From: Trichomonas vaginalis G3 | Taxonomy: Eukaryota; Parabasalia; Trichomonadida; Trichomonadidae | Direction: 5' to 3' | DNA length: 64,000 nt | NCBI RefSeq assembly: GCF_026262505.1 | Contig: NC_067205.1 | Coordinates: forward strand, 11,842,001 to 11,906,000 | Position numbers and translations under genes: made by a program | Part shown: in pieces, positions 21,982 to 32,652 of the stretch | Numbering within the stretch: the first letter of the stretch is position 1 | Layout of the letters: every line of letters starts with the position of its first letter | The notes under the pieces: model-generated | What the model saw: the letters and a program-made list of their open reading frames with translations, nothing else | Database searches by the model: none | Told to the model about the DNA's origin: nothing

Positions 21982-23551
21982 ATGAGTGAAAAGGTTGAAA
22001 GTACTAGTAGTAACGATACTCCCGAAGTCGTTAAAAATAATAAATCCGAAGATTCGGATGAAGAACTTAGTGTATCTGTAAAGATTACTAAAGATAAAAC
22101 TTGGAGATTAGGTGGTAGACCCCCGTTGAAAACAATAACTAGTCTTGCCATCGGACCTGTTATTAGTCAAATTATCAATGCCGCGTATGGTATTATTACA
22201 ACTTTCTATATTTCTCTCGCTGTCGGTGAAGAAGGATTATCAGCCATCTCAACGTATGCAGTTTTCGATTCTATGGGTAGATCATTTGGATTCTTCCTTA
22301 CAACAGCAGCATCCGCTGAAATTTCGGCGCTGTTCGGTCAAAACAAAGACAATGAAGTTCATCAATTATCAGCAGATATATTCAGATTAAGTTTACTTTT
22401 CGGTATAGTCATTCCTGCCATCCTAGTACCTAACCTCAAAGCAGCTGCAAGATGGTTCGGAGCTTCAGAACCAATTGTTGAATTAGGATACAAGTATATT
22501 GGTCCTCTTTCATCATGTGCGTTTTTCTCTGTTATGTATATTGCTGAAACTGGTTTGTTAATCGCTGAAGGTCGTACTGGTTTGTCGTCAATTTTACTTA
22601 TTGCAGCATTAGGTCTTAACATGTGCTTCTTTGGTCCTATTTTCTTATTTGCTGCAAAGATCGGAATGCTTGGCGCTGGTTTAGCTACAATTTTAAGTGA
22701 ATCAATCACCGGAATTACTTTTGCAGTTCTATTTTTCTGCGGAAAGTTCACTTCAAAGCCAACTCTCAAGATGCTTATCTCAAAGCCATCGCCATATTTA
22801 GGCATTGCAATGAAGATTGGTCTCAGTCAACTTCTTGCTCAGCTTTCCGCCATCATTCCTGCCATTATTGTCCGAAAAATCATCGGAAACGCATGTCTTA
22901 ACATGGCAGAACCAGCATACAATGAAGTTATGAGTGGCTACATCTGTTCTTTCAGATACCAAGCACTTGTTATTGCAATTTTCACCGGAATTACACAAGC
23001 ACAGATTCCGGCAACATCTTTTGCATATCAGAAACATGAAAATTCAAGAATATTGTGGCTTACATTCCATGCTGTATGGTTATCTGTTGTTTGGGGATTG
23101 TTCGCAACAATAGTTTCCTGGGCAATTCCAAGACCGTTGGCAAAACTGTTCGGAAAAAGTGACAAATTTTTGAAATATGCAAGTGAAGCGATCAGTATCA
23201 TCAACGGTATGTCCGTTGCTATGTTCGGTAAGTTCATTGGACAAGCTTTCCTTCAAGCAATCCAATGGCTTATACATCAATTATTATATCATTGTTTAAT
23301 AACTTAGTTACAATTATTCTTTTTGCTTTTATTTTGTATTATACGGATAAGTCTAATCCAATTAGAATCATGTGGTGCTACTCCATTACATACGGTATTG
23401 GTATTGTTTTGTTAGCCGCTGTTGACGCATTTCCTTTATATAAATTTGGAAGAATTCCAAACCGGAAGCGAATGATCAGGTGGATTCTTCTGATAATAAA
23501 AATGAAAATGAAGAAGAAAATGATGAAATGCATGTAATGGAAGAGCTTTAG
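21982..23551 (+). CDS. MATE-family multidrug/cation antiporter, copy B
   Basis: ATG at 21982, stop TAG at 23549-23551, full product about 520 residues. The protein has a charged N-terminus, about twelve membrane helices and MATE-type signatures: PLKTITSLAIGPVISQIINA in helix 1, AEISALFGQNK in the helix 2 region and a second half starting near KIGLSQLLAQLSAII. MATE proteins export organic cations and drugs in exchange for H+ or Na+, at the plasma membrane or on vesicles. The C-terminus is acidic (NENEEENDEMHVMEEL in copy C). This copy reads cleanly to about residue 430; then one G is missing in CCAATGGG near 23269 and one A near 23447, which the other copies have. The true gene is probably intact. 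Confidence 0.8.
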
Positions 23552-24100
23552 AATATAATTATAGAGATAAAATTATAAATACTATCTTATATTAATATTA
23601 TTCAATTTTTAGTACTTAATGAGATTGATCATATATGCATGATTTGATACATTTCATATCAAGCATTATTTTAGCGTAGTTGGATCATTAAAAATTTGAA
23701 AACATTATTTTAACAACAAATTAAAAAAATCCGTTTTCACAGTAATAAATATACTATACATTGAATGTGTTAATTAATATTTCGTGCTGCATCACCTTTT
23801 TAAGTTCACATATTGGAAATTTTATGAAGTATTAGTTTGTTTTTAGAAATTGATTATTTATATGTTTAAACTATATATAAGTGAAATTCTAAACTACATT
23901 TTAATGTATATTTGGACATATTTTAAAAATATTTTTAAGATTTCAAGAATAAATTCTGAAAGGGGCGAAACAAAAACTTTTAGCTTTGGAAATGCATTTT
24001 ATTGAAGCAAACGTCAGCTTAGAAAAATATCAGTATTTATTCAAGTATTATCTAATACAGAGGATTTCTTGTTCTTGCTTGTTGACTATTTGTATACTTC
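23552..24100. other. Intergenic, unit B, convergent 3' flanks
   Basis: AT-rich spacer between MATE gene and small gene 2. Nothing else recognised. Confidence 0.45.
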
Positions 24101-24598
24101 TTAAATAAAGGAAAGACCTTCATTAATGAATTGATCAATAAATTCTTCATTATTATAATCAAACAATAAGTTTGAGAATAAGTCATCGTTAATATCAAAT
24201 ATATCAGCAACTTTTTCATTTTCGTTCTGTGTTTCATTATGATATTTTTCTAAATTTTGTAATTTTATCGGGTTTGTTAAATTTTGAGGTGATGGAATAT
24301 ATTCATTTTGTATCCTATCCCAGTTTTCGCATAACCAGCATGTCAATGCCTCTTTAGATCTTTTTGCGGCACGATCAATTTTGAGATTTAATAGGCTTGC
24401 TATGGAAGCTGTTAAATTACGTAAATCAGTCATATTCTTTACTCCAGGAGTTGAATTTAATAATTTTTCCATATAAAAATACAATCTTCCGGCTTTTCTT
24501 CTGCGATCATCAACTTTCTTTCTCTCTATCGCATATGAAGTTGATATCCTTTTCTTTGGAGGCAATCTATGGACAACTACAATTTGGGGTAGCATCAT
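24101..24598 (-). CDS. Small gene 2, copy B: 165-aa basic protein with acidic tail
   Basis: ATG at 24598 (a second ATG follows directly). The N-terminal 50 residues are strongly basic (PPKKRIST, IERKKVDDRRRKAGR). Residues about 50-100 are helical and hold the core KIDRAAKRSKEALTCWLCEN, shared with small gene 1. The C-terminal 40 residues are acidic and aromatic (DIFDINDDLFSNLLFDYNN). There are no membrane segments. The layout (basic, helical core, acidic-aromatic tail) is that of a nuclear regulator; this is inference and I do not recognise a named domain. TACTCAAATTTTAAC lies about 26 bases before the start. It lies head-to-tail with small gene 1 and is identical in copy C. Confidence 0.7.
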   Translation of the reverse strand: MMLPQIVVVHRLPPKKRISTSYAIERKKVDDRRRKAGRLYFYMEKLLNSTPGVKNMTDLRNLTASIASLLNLKIDRAAKRSKEALTCWLCENWDRIQNEYIPSPQNLTNPIKLQNLEKYHNETQNENEKVADIFDINDDLFSNLLFDYNNEEFIDQFINEGLSFI

Positions 24599-25301
24599 CT
24601 GTTCTGTTTGTTAAAATTTGAGTAATTTTGAAAATTTGAATAGGATATTTATTTTTTAATATGAAATACTAGCATAGTAACAGATTGAATAATTATAACA
24701 ATAAAAAGGAAAACGTTTATTAATTTGAATGGTTGTAAAATAAATTCAAAGCAACAAATTTATAGAAAATTCAAAAAATTTAGGAAATGAAATTCTTCTA
24801 TAAAAAGACACTATTTAATATATAAATCAATATTTTAGAGGTAAACAAAGCTGGAAAATTTTCAAATCAAAAAATCAATTTAATTAATTTGCAATTTCGA
24901 ATTTAATCTCTAATATATTGAATATTCTAGTCAGATGGATATAATTCACATAATAAATACACTTATTAATTTGATTTAATTTAAAAAAAAATCAATGGAA
25001 AACAAACTATACTGCAGAATATAGATTGCTATATAAAAGATATATTCATATTTGATTTCATTTTAACGCTAGTTATATTTCACATTCAGGGAATTGGATT
25101 TTTATAAAAAAAAAGTCACTTTTCGTCGAGCATTATTCGGAAAAAATATGTCACTTTTAATAACAATTGAAAACAGACATAATGAATACTAATTAATGGA
25201 AATTTAATAACTGATAAATATCAGATGGGTCCACTTCAAAACCGTTGTCTTGCGGCAATTCATAAAAATTCATCGAATTTTTATCATTTTGCATTTTTTC
25301 T
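24599..25301. other. Intergenic between small genes, unit B
   Basis: AT-rich. It contains two plus-strand TCACTTTT sites (near 25118 and 25152) pointing towards, and antisense to, small gene 1. The part next to small gene 1 is the remainder of its 3' coding end in the copy C frame. Confidence 0.4.
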
Positions 25302-25637
25302 TTACTTAAGAAAAAAGCTACCCAAGTATGGAAGTATCGAATTCAAATTTTCTGCACACCAGCATATTAACGCAGATTTATTTCGGTAGGCTAATCGATC
25401 AATTCTTTTATTTATTTTACTAGAAATGCTCTTTATGAACATTAATAAAGAGTTAATGGTAAATTTTCCTCCATAATTGGATTCCAACATCTCTATAACT
25501 AAATCATATTTAATTCCGTTTGACCTTAAGCGATTGAGGATCTTTTGATTATCTGTCATCTGTTTGCTTGATACATATTTGATTTTGCGTATTTTTCTTG
25601 TACTAATTATATCGTCTATGATCTTTGATGCATTCAT
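25302..25637 (-). CDS. Small gene 1, copy B (short C-terminus)
   Basis: ATG at 25637. Identical to copy C for the first 108 residues, then a loss of five bases near 25314 (AAGAAAAAAGC against AAGAAAGGTTTAAAGC) leads to a stop, so the acidic tail is missing. Copy C (40018-40467) gives the complete form. TACTCAAAATTTTG lies about 21-30 bases before the start. Confidence 0.6.
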   Translation of the reverse strand: MNASKIIDDIISTRKIRKIKYVSSKQMTDNQKILNRLRSNGIKYDLVIEMLESNYGGKFTINSLLMFIKSISSKINKRIDRLAYRNKSALICWCAENLNSILPYLGSFFLK

Positions 25638-26669
25638 ATTTAATATTTTTTCAATACAAAATTTTGAGTACCTTTCAATTTTTGAAAGTTGAATAAATTT
25701 TCAAAGGATCATACTAATGCGAAAAAATTGACTGGAATATTATTTAAAAAAAAACTATCAGAATATCTTAAAAATGTGACATTGTCGGATTGAATTTTAA
25801 TAATTTTAATTGAGAAATTGCAGCTCAAGATATAGTTTAAGTCATTATTTCTATTTTAAAACCAGTTATGAAATATTTTCAATTCTGTTTCAAATAATTT
25901 ACAGTTCAGAAAAATAAATCATATTGAAAATTCAATGGAATATTTGTAGATCGTTCATTTAACATTTACAACAATATGATTTTCTTATTTCCAACAATTT
26001 TAATATTCGCTAATTGAAATCCATTGAAAAAATAATCATATAATTGCACTTTTCGAATTTTTGATCATTCCATTTTTAGTTATTAGTAGTTCCTAATTTG
26101 TATATTAAATTTTCGTGGAATTGTAAATTTACAGACTCTGAATATTTTTATTGTTTTTAAAATTTTATGATATGATCATCAATAAACTTTATTGATTATA
26201 TATTTTTGAGCATTTCTTTATTCTTACAAAGGAATAATTGAATTTTTTTTTACCTGAAATTTCTTGTTTTTGTGCTAAATTAGAAGTATTTTATTTATAT
26301 ATGAAGTATATGCATCTATGTCATATCATATTTAAGTCAAATTGTATGAATAAAGTGATAAAATCTAAAAGAAATTACTAAATTTTATAATTTATACTCA
26401 AACTATGAGTGACACCTTGTTTACAGAAAAATTAATGATTCTTTATCGTATTTCAAAATTTCAAAGGAAAAAATCAGAAAAAACAGCCATATATATTCCT
26501 TATTTAATTTAGTCTGTAAGACACACTAGAATTAATATATTTGAAGCAATAACTCTCTATTGAATAAAAATCTTTTGGAAAATAAAGCAAATTTTTGACT
26601 CGTAAGTAGAACCAAATTTTAAAAATGTATACAGTTATATTAAAACGACTATAAACACAAAAATATTTA
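25638..26669. other. Intergenic, unit B
   Basis: AT-rich spacer between small gene 1 and the 3' end of cyclase 1. Nothing recognised beyond the small gene 1 promoter motif. Confidence 0.5.
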
Positions 26670-29600
26670 TTAAATCTTATCAACAAGATAAGTTACAACT
26701 TTTCCTTGCTTGATTTGAATTTCTCCTCTTTCTTCTATCTTGTAATTTCCTCCATATATCAATTCATATATCGCTCTTGACACATGAACTCTCATCGGCA
26801 CTCCAGAATGTTCCATCTGTTGAGCGAAAGAAATTGAAGGACCAAAGATCTCAAATGTTGGTTTTCCAACACCAATAACACCAGCAACAACAGGTCCACC
26901 AATGTGTATTCCAACTCTAACTCTTAGATTAGTTTCTCTCGTTTCATTTATATTCTTAATAGCATCAATTGCTCTTAATCCAAAATCAACAATATTTCTT
27001 GCGAAAGTCAAAGCATTTGGAACATCGCTGAAAACACCACAGTATGACATATAACAATCTCCAATGCATTTAATTCTTTCCATGTATTGTAATTCTTTTA
27101 CAATTGCATCGAAATTCGAGAAAATGTCATTCAAAACTCCGGTAACAACTTGAGCGGAATTACTTGAGCACCATGGGGTGAATTCGACAATATCTATGAA
27201 AGAAACAGCACATGTTGGTACAGAGAATGAGATATTTGTTTCTCCTGATTGAACCCTTGGAACTAATGATGATGGAAGAATGGACGATAGCAATTTGTCA
27301 CTTTTTGATCTTTCTTCCAAAATCAATTTATTATACAAATAAATCTGAGTGTTGTTTGTGATTCTGAACACTGAAATATTATCATTATTAACGTGTGATA
27401 GTCTAGTTATCTGTAAGTACTGTTTGTCAGTGGTATTATTGTTGTTTCTGACATTAACCATTGCGGTTTTAACTGTTGTGTCGAATAAATTTTTCATTTT
27501 TGCTTCTGATTCAGGAGAAAATGAAGAAAATAAGTCGGAAATTGTTTGTCCAACGAGTTTATCATCATTAAACAATTCATTTGCAGCTTTATTAGCTGAT
27601 ATTATTTTGCTATTTTGAGTAACTATTATCACATTGGGTAAATTATCAACCAAATTATCATAAAACGCATCATCTCTCATACTTGAATCCACACTTGATC
27701 TTGCAAAATGTCCTGACAAAACACTCAAGACAAAACTGTTTTGAATAGCTGTCTTGGCACTAGAAAGTAACAACTTCAAAGTGAATTTCAACTTCTTTTC
27801 GATCTTTGAACAAATGATAAAAACGAACATATATAAAAATGAAATAACAATCAACAAAACAATAATAGATGACAAGTAAACTTGATAACTTGAATGTAAT
27901 AAATCATCGATAGATGTTCTTGATGCTTTAGTTCCTCTGAATAATACTTCATCATTCAATCTATAAACAAACAATATATTACCGGCTTCTAACCTATTTG
28001 TATTGATAGGGAAAATAGGAGCAACATTAACATCAATATCAACACAAGAGTGAACGAAATGAGAAGCATATTTGATCAATTGATCCCCATCCATGCAATT
28101 AAAAGTTTCTAAATAAGTCTTTGGCATTTCTCCACGATGACATCTTTCCAATGCAACCTTCATTAATCCTTGAAAGTCAGGGAAAGGTTTTCCTAAATCA
28201 TATCCGAATCTTAATGCTGTATAATAATCAGTAACGTTATCAATGACTCTGTTAACGTTAGTGATTGTGAGTTTCAAGTTATTTGTTATTAAAAATTGAC
28301 GTTTCATAACTGTTGAATAAATTTCGTTAGTAAACAAAAACAATAAATTAATGAACGAACCTAATGTCATTAAATTATCAACATGTTGGCAGTTTTCATC
28401 TATAATTTGGCCTTGAGAAATATACATTCTTGCAAGTAAAAATGACATAACACTCAACAAAGCAAAAAGAACAAACAAAATTTTTGTTGAAATTTTAATG
28501 CGAATGATAATCTTCATCACTTGCAGTGTTCAAAACTTTAAGAAGATTTTCTTCTTGTCTATTATGTTCAACATCATTAGATAGATGACTTGTTGATGTA
28601 GTATTTGCACTTGATTCTTTCTTGACTGATCTCAAGCTTTCAGAAATTTGAGAAACGACATTTTTTGGCAAAACCAATAAAGTTTTGTAAACATTCTTTT
28701 TGTCATTTTTCAGGTAATAAACAAAAAGACTTCCTAATATAATGAAAACAATAAAGAAAACAATCAATAACAAATAAAACACACCCAATGAAATATTCTT
28801 CATATTATTAACTCGTTCATCAATAAAACCTGTTATATTCATGGTTCCAAATGAAATTTGATTTGTCAAATTCCAGATATTATAATAACTCGATCTCATT
28901 TCATTAGATAAATAAGTTTTGTTCTCTACAACATCAACCATATATCTGGCAATTTTCGCCAATCCTTCTGACACTGACATAACTTCAACTCTCGGAATAT
29001 TTTTAGGGAATGTTGTGAAATTAAAATTACTTTCAAACAACAAATTTCTGACATTATCAATGTAATAATTTCCTTCGTATTTAGTTTTGTATTCATTGAA
29101 TATTTGGATGTATCTTAGTGCTTCACTCAATGAATATTTGATCTGTAAATCAGAATCACTTTCATTATTAATAAATCTAAAAGTGAAGCCCGAAAAATTA
29201 AAAATTAAATTGAAATGAGAGATTGTAGTTGCTAATGTCAAATGGAATCTTGTATATGATGTTGCTTCTGAGATTTCCTCTATTTCTCTCAAACCATCTT
29301 TGTAGTTTTGCAAAAGAACAATGAACAAAATACTGAAAACTAAAGTGAAAATGAATAAAACAAGCATAGAAACTCTGATCATTTTCAATGAAGGGAATTT
29401 CAGTTTTTCTATCATATCTGAAATTGTATTGTTTTCTTCAATTTTCAAACCAATCTGTTCATCATCGTAATTCTCTTCAACAACAAAAGAAACATTCTCA
29501 CTATCATTTGATTTTGCTAAACTAGAAGTATTATTAATGAATCTTGGCATGTTAGGAAATGCTAATAATCCTAATTCTTGTGTATGATCATTCTGAAAAC

Positions 29601-31258
29601 GAATTCCTCGAATCATTAGTTTCGTTTGATCAGAAATCAGCATATATTTATTGATGTCATTTGCTACTTCATATAAATAAGTTGAGTAAGTTCTGTAAAG
29701 AAATCTATTGTTAGGAATTTGTGTCAATAATAAATTGAATTCACTTTCAACTTTATTTATCGTTTCAAATGCATTTGAAATTGAACCATCCATTTCACTT
29801 ATGTTGCTTTGTATTACTTGGTCCCATATCTGTCTTAATCTTCTCTTACATTGTAAAACAGATTTTGTTACATGATTGATTTTCTTCTTTATTTCATATG
29901 TCAAATTTGTTTCTCTTTCTGTGAAAATTATTTTTGATGTCATCAAACATTGTCTTGCAGAAATTCCTTTTATTTTGTTCTGTATTATCTTGCGAACAAT
30001 GTAGTTATGTACATCACATAGTTCTGGATAGATTGAAACGAATTTTCCATACGTAACCCAATACAAACTTGAATTTGGATTCTTTTCTGTCAAATGTTTG
30101 AAAATTATAAAACTCATTGCCGCTGGATGACCAAAATGATAACCGATCAATGCAGATGTGTATAAATAGTTGTCACTTTTATCACCATTATCAATCATAT
30201 GTGGATCTTCAAATAAATTATCTAAAAATAATAAACGGTTTTTGTAAACTTTTTGCGTAATAAAATGGCAGATTATGAAATAAACGAATAAAACACAGAC
30301 CCAAATAAAAAGTCCGGCAACGGGCATCGAATATCCAAGTAAAATCATGATTACGCACACAACCATCCATGAAGTTGAGAAAGTAATGTATGTTAGGAAT
30401 AAAGTATTATGAAATAAGTTAACAAATGAGAATTTCAAGAATAAGCTGTAAATAGCTGATATAACTAATATGGTCTGCAGTGAATATACAATGATCTGAC
30501 CTGTGACACTTAAATAACTAAGACATCCTATGAAACAACTCTGAAAATAGCAGACATATATGGTAATTATTTGTTGCATACCATTAACACATTGAAATGA
30601 AGTTGGTCTGAATACAAATGTATAAGAATATGTGATTCTGTAGAAAAAATAATAAGAAAAGTAACCGATTGCTGTTAGTATGATATTGAAAATGTTGTAA
30701 ACCAAACCGAAATGCAACTCATCGCCATTGATCATGCCACCAACAATCTCAAAACATATCTCTAGCACTGGAGCATGAATCATATACCCAACAACTGAAA
30801 CGTAGAAGTGAATCATGTATACAATCGTAGTTGATATTGTTCCTGTTTTGTGATAATAATATGAGCTTGCTGAAATAAATATGACAAATGATACATTTAC
30901 AAAACAATAAATAACAACAATGTAAAATGATGATACATCGCGATATTCTATAGGAACAAAGTTCCATAAGATTGAACAATAGTTGAAAAAACTTATAAAG
31001 TACAGTGCCTTTCGGAAATAATAAATTTGAATTTGTGCACAAAAGAATTCCAAATAGTTGAAAAGCCCTTATTGCTGACATGACTTTGTGCAATCCCAGA
31101 AAGGGTGGAAGAATGGAATCCATGTAATTTAGCAAGTTTGTGATTTGCATAACGTAGATTTTTTTCTTGCTTGGAGGTAGCAACCCATCATATTTCGAAG
31201 AAGAATCAGTCATCGAATATTGAAATGAAGGTAAGCTTGATTGAACTGATGAATTCAT
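26670..31258 (-). CDS. Cyclase 1, copy B: receptor-type class III adenylyl cyclase
   Basis: ATG at 31258 (MNSSVQSSLPSFQ), end at 26670; about 1,520 residues in all. The N-terminal 330 residues carry several membrane helices, followed by a helical cytoplasmic region, a membrane helix (near LVLFIFTLVFSILFIVLL), an extracytoplasmic region, another helix, a second extracytoplasmic region, a PAS-like domain (NLPNVIIVTQNSKIISANKA) and the C-terminal cyclase domain. Metal-binding Asp are in FIDIVEF and IGDCYM; the adenine-selecting Lys is present (IKCIGD) with Glu at the second position (FEIFG). The gene is read in two overlapping frames (28495-31258 and 26670-28520): a frame change after SDEDYHSH, present in all three copies. 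This copy alone has a sixth A in the run near 30990, which breaks the N-terminal frame; copy C reads through there. Product: probably cAMP from ATP at the inner face of the membrane. Confidence 0.85.
28495..28520 (-). other. Frame overlap in cyclase 1 (copy B)
   Basis: The first frame ends ...YHSH-TAA at 28495. The second frame starts at an ATG at 28517 inside it and reads MKIIIRIKISTKILF. Downstream is +1 relative to upstream. The identical sequence occurs at 6646-6671 and 43325-43350. The sequence at the stop is CAT-TAA-A. Confidence 0.75.
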
Positions 31259-32652
31259 TAACGAAATTGCAAATCCTAACGATTATTTTAGAATTTGAGA
31301 GTTGTTTCAAATTTGATTTCCGATGAGTTTGGCAGACATGTTTTATAATAAAATTAATAGCTTATTAAAAATATCAGTAAATCTTAATTTCAGTTATACA
31401 GGAGTTTTGACAGCTAAACAATTTTATATGCTGTAAAATTCCAAATGATGGTTTAAAAATATTATAATACATTGAATATGGTAATATATTTTATTGCAAT
31501 ATTCAAACCAAAAACCTTCCATTGAAAATTCAATTGAATAGAAAATCTTCAAGAACTACAACTGGTATTAATTAAATTTTTTATCTAATTTTTAATTTTA
31601 CAGCTTTCTATTCAAAAAAATAAAGGTGTCAAGACATTTAATGTATTTTTTGTATTTTTAACTATCATACTAAGTTATATATATCTGATCAACTAAATGT
31701 AAATCGGATTTCATAAAATGGCACCTTTTTGTTATGAAATTTTTGAAACCCTCAGAAACAAAAATTTCTTAAATTGTTAAAAATATAGAATAGAATTCTA
31801 TAATAGGGAATAAAGTTTTGAATATTTATTCTTTCAGATGAGCTCTCAATCTTGTAAATTTCAGTTTTTAATTTATATTAATATAGAGGTTTCGATGATA
31901 ATGTACAACTGATATCAAGCCTAAAATAAATCTCATTTATGCTGATTTTCAAATGATGTACACCCAATTTTCCTCAATCTCAAAAGATTATTGTGTTTTC
32001 TTTAGACCAGGAGTTATCAGTTCATGATTTTTGGTATCACAATAAGAAATCTTTTAAAACCACCCCGAGAAGAATCAAATTTAACAAAATTTAAATGAGA
32101 GTTATCATATAACATTTCACAATTTCACTTAACAGTTCAAGCATTCCTTGCCCATCAAATGATTTGATTTTTCGATAAATTCCAAAAAAATAATTTTGCG
32201 ATTTTTCGTTCCTTCCGGATTTTTAATTTAAATGTTACTTTATTTGAAAATGATAGATTTGAGAGGTTCCCATTGTGATCTTTTTATGACAACAGATAAT
32301 TCCATTCATTTTATAGAGCTCTTATAATGGTTTGTGTTTTGTATCATAATGGAGTTGCATATTTTGAAGTTAACTCTGTGAATCTAAACTTGGAGGGAAA
32401 AAAGAGTATATTACACTAAAAGTGACAAAAAATTCACCCTTAATCAGATATATTTTTTGTAATTTTGAGTATAGATACCTTGTTGAAATGATATAATATG
32501 GATTAATCGATACTTATTGGTGTTCTAAGACAAGTAATAACAATCTCAATTTTTAATAGTAAGATTTTGAGTTAAAATTGATATTGCAAAAAGTTACTTA
32601 TAGAAAGTATTTTAAAGTGTCATAATACAAACAAAAATAAATTATAAATTTC
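31259..32652. other. Intergenic between cyclase 1 and cyclase 2, unit B
   Basis: About 1.4 kb, AT-rich, without supported genes. A minus-strand TCACTTTT near 32425 points towards cyclase 1 but lies 1.2 kb before its start. It recurs at 46090-47484. Confidence 0.5.

Larger units (their letters stand above)
20368..30105. repeat. Partner arm of inverted duplication (copy of A)
   Basis: The reverse complement of 5057-14801. It begins inside the kinase gene and ends inside cyclase 1. This arm continues into intact sequence on both sides, so it is the parental location and copy A is the derived one. Confidence 0.9.

Noticed and set aside
32420-32435. TCACTTTT on the minus strand as promoter of cyclase 1
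   Set aside because: It lies about 1.2 kb before the start, whereas trichomonad initiators lie within a few tens of bases.
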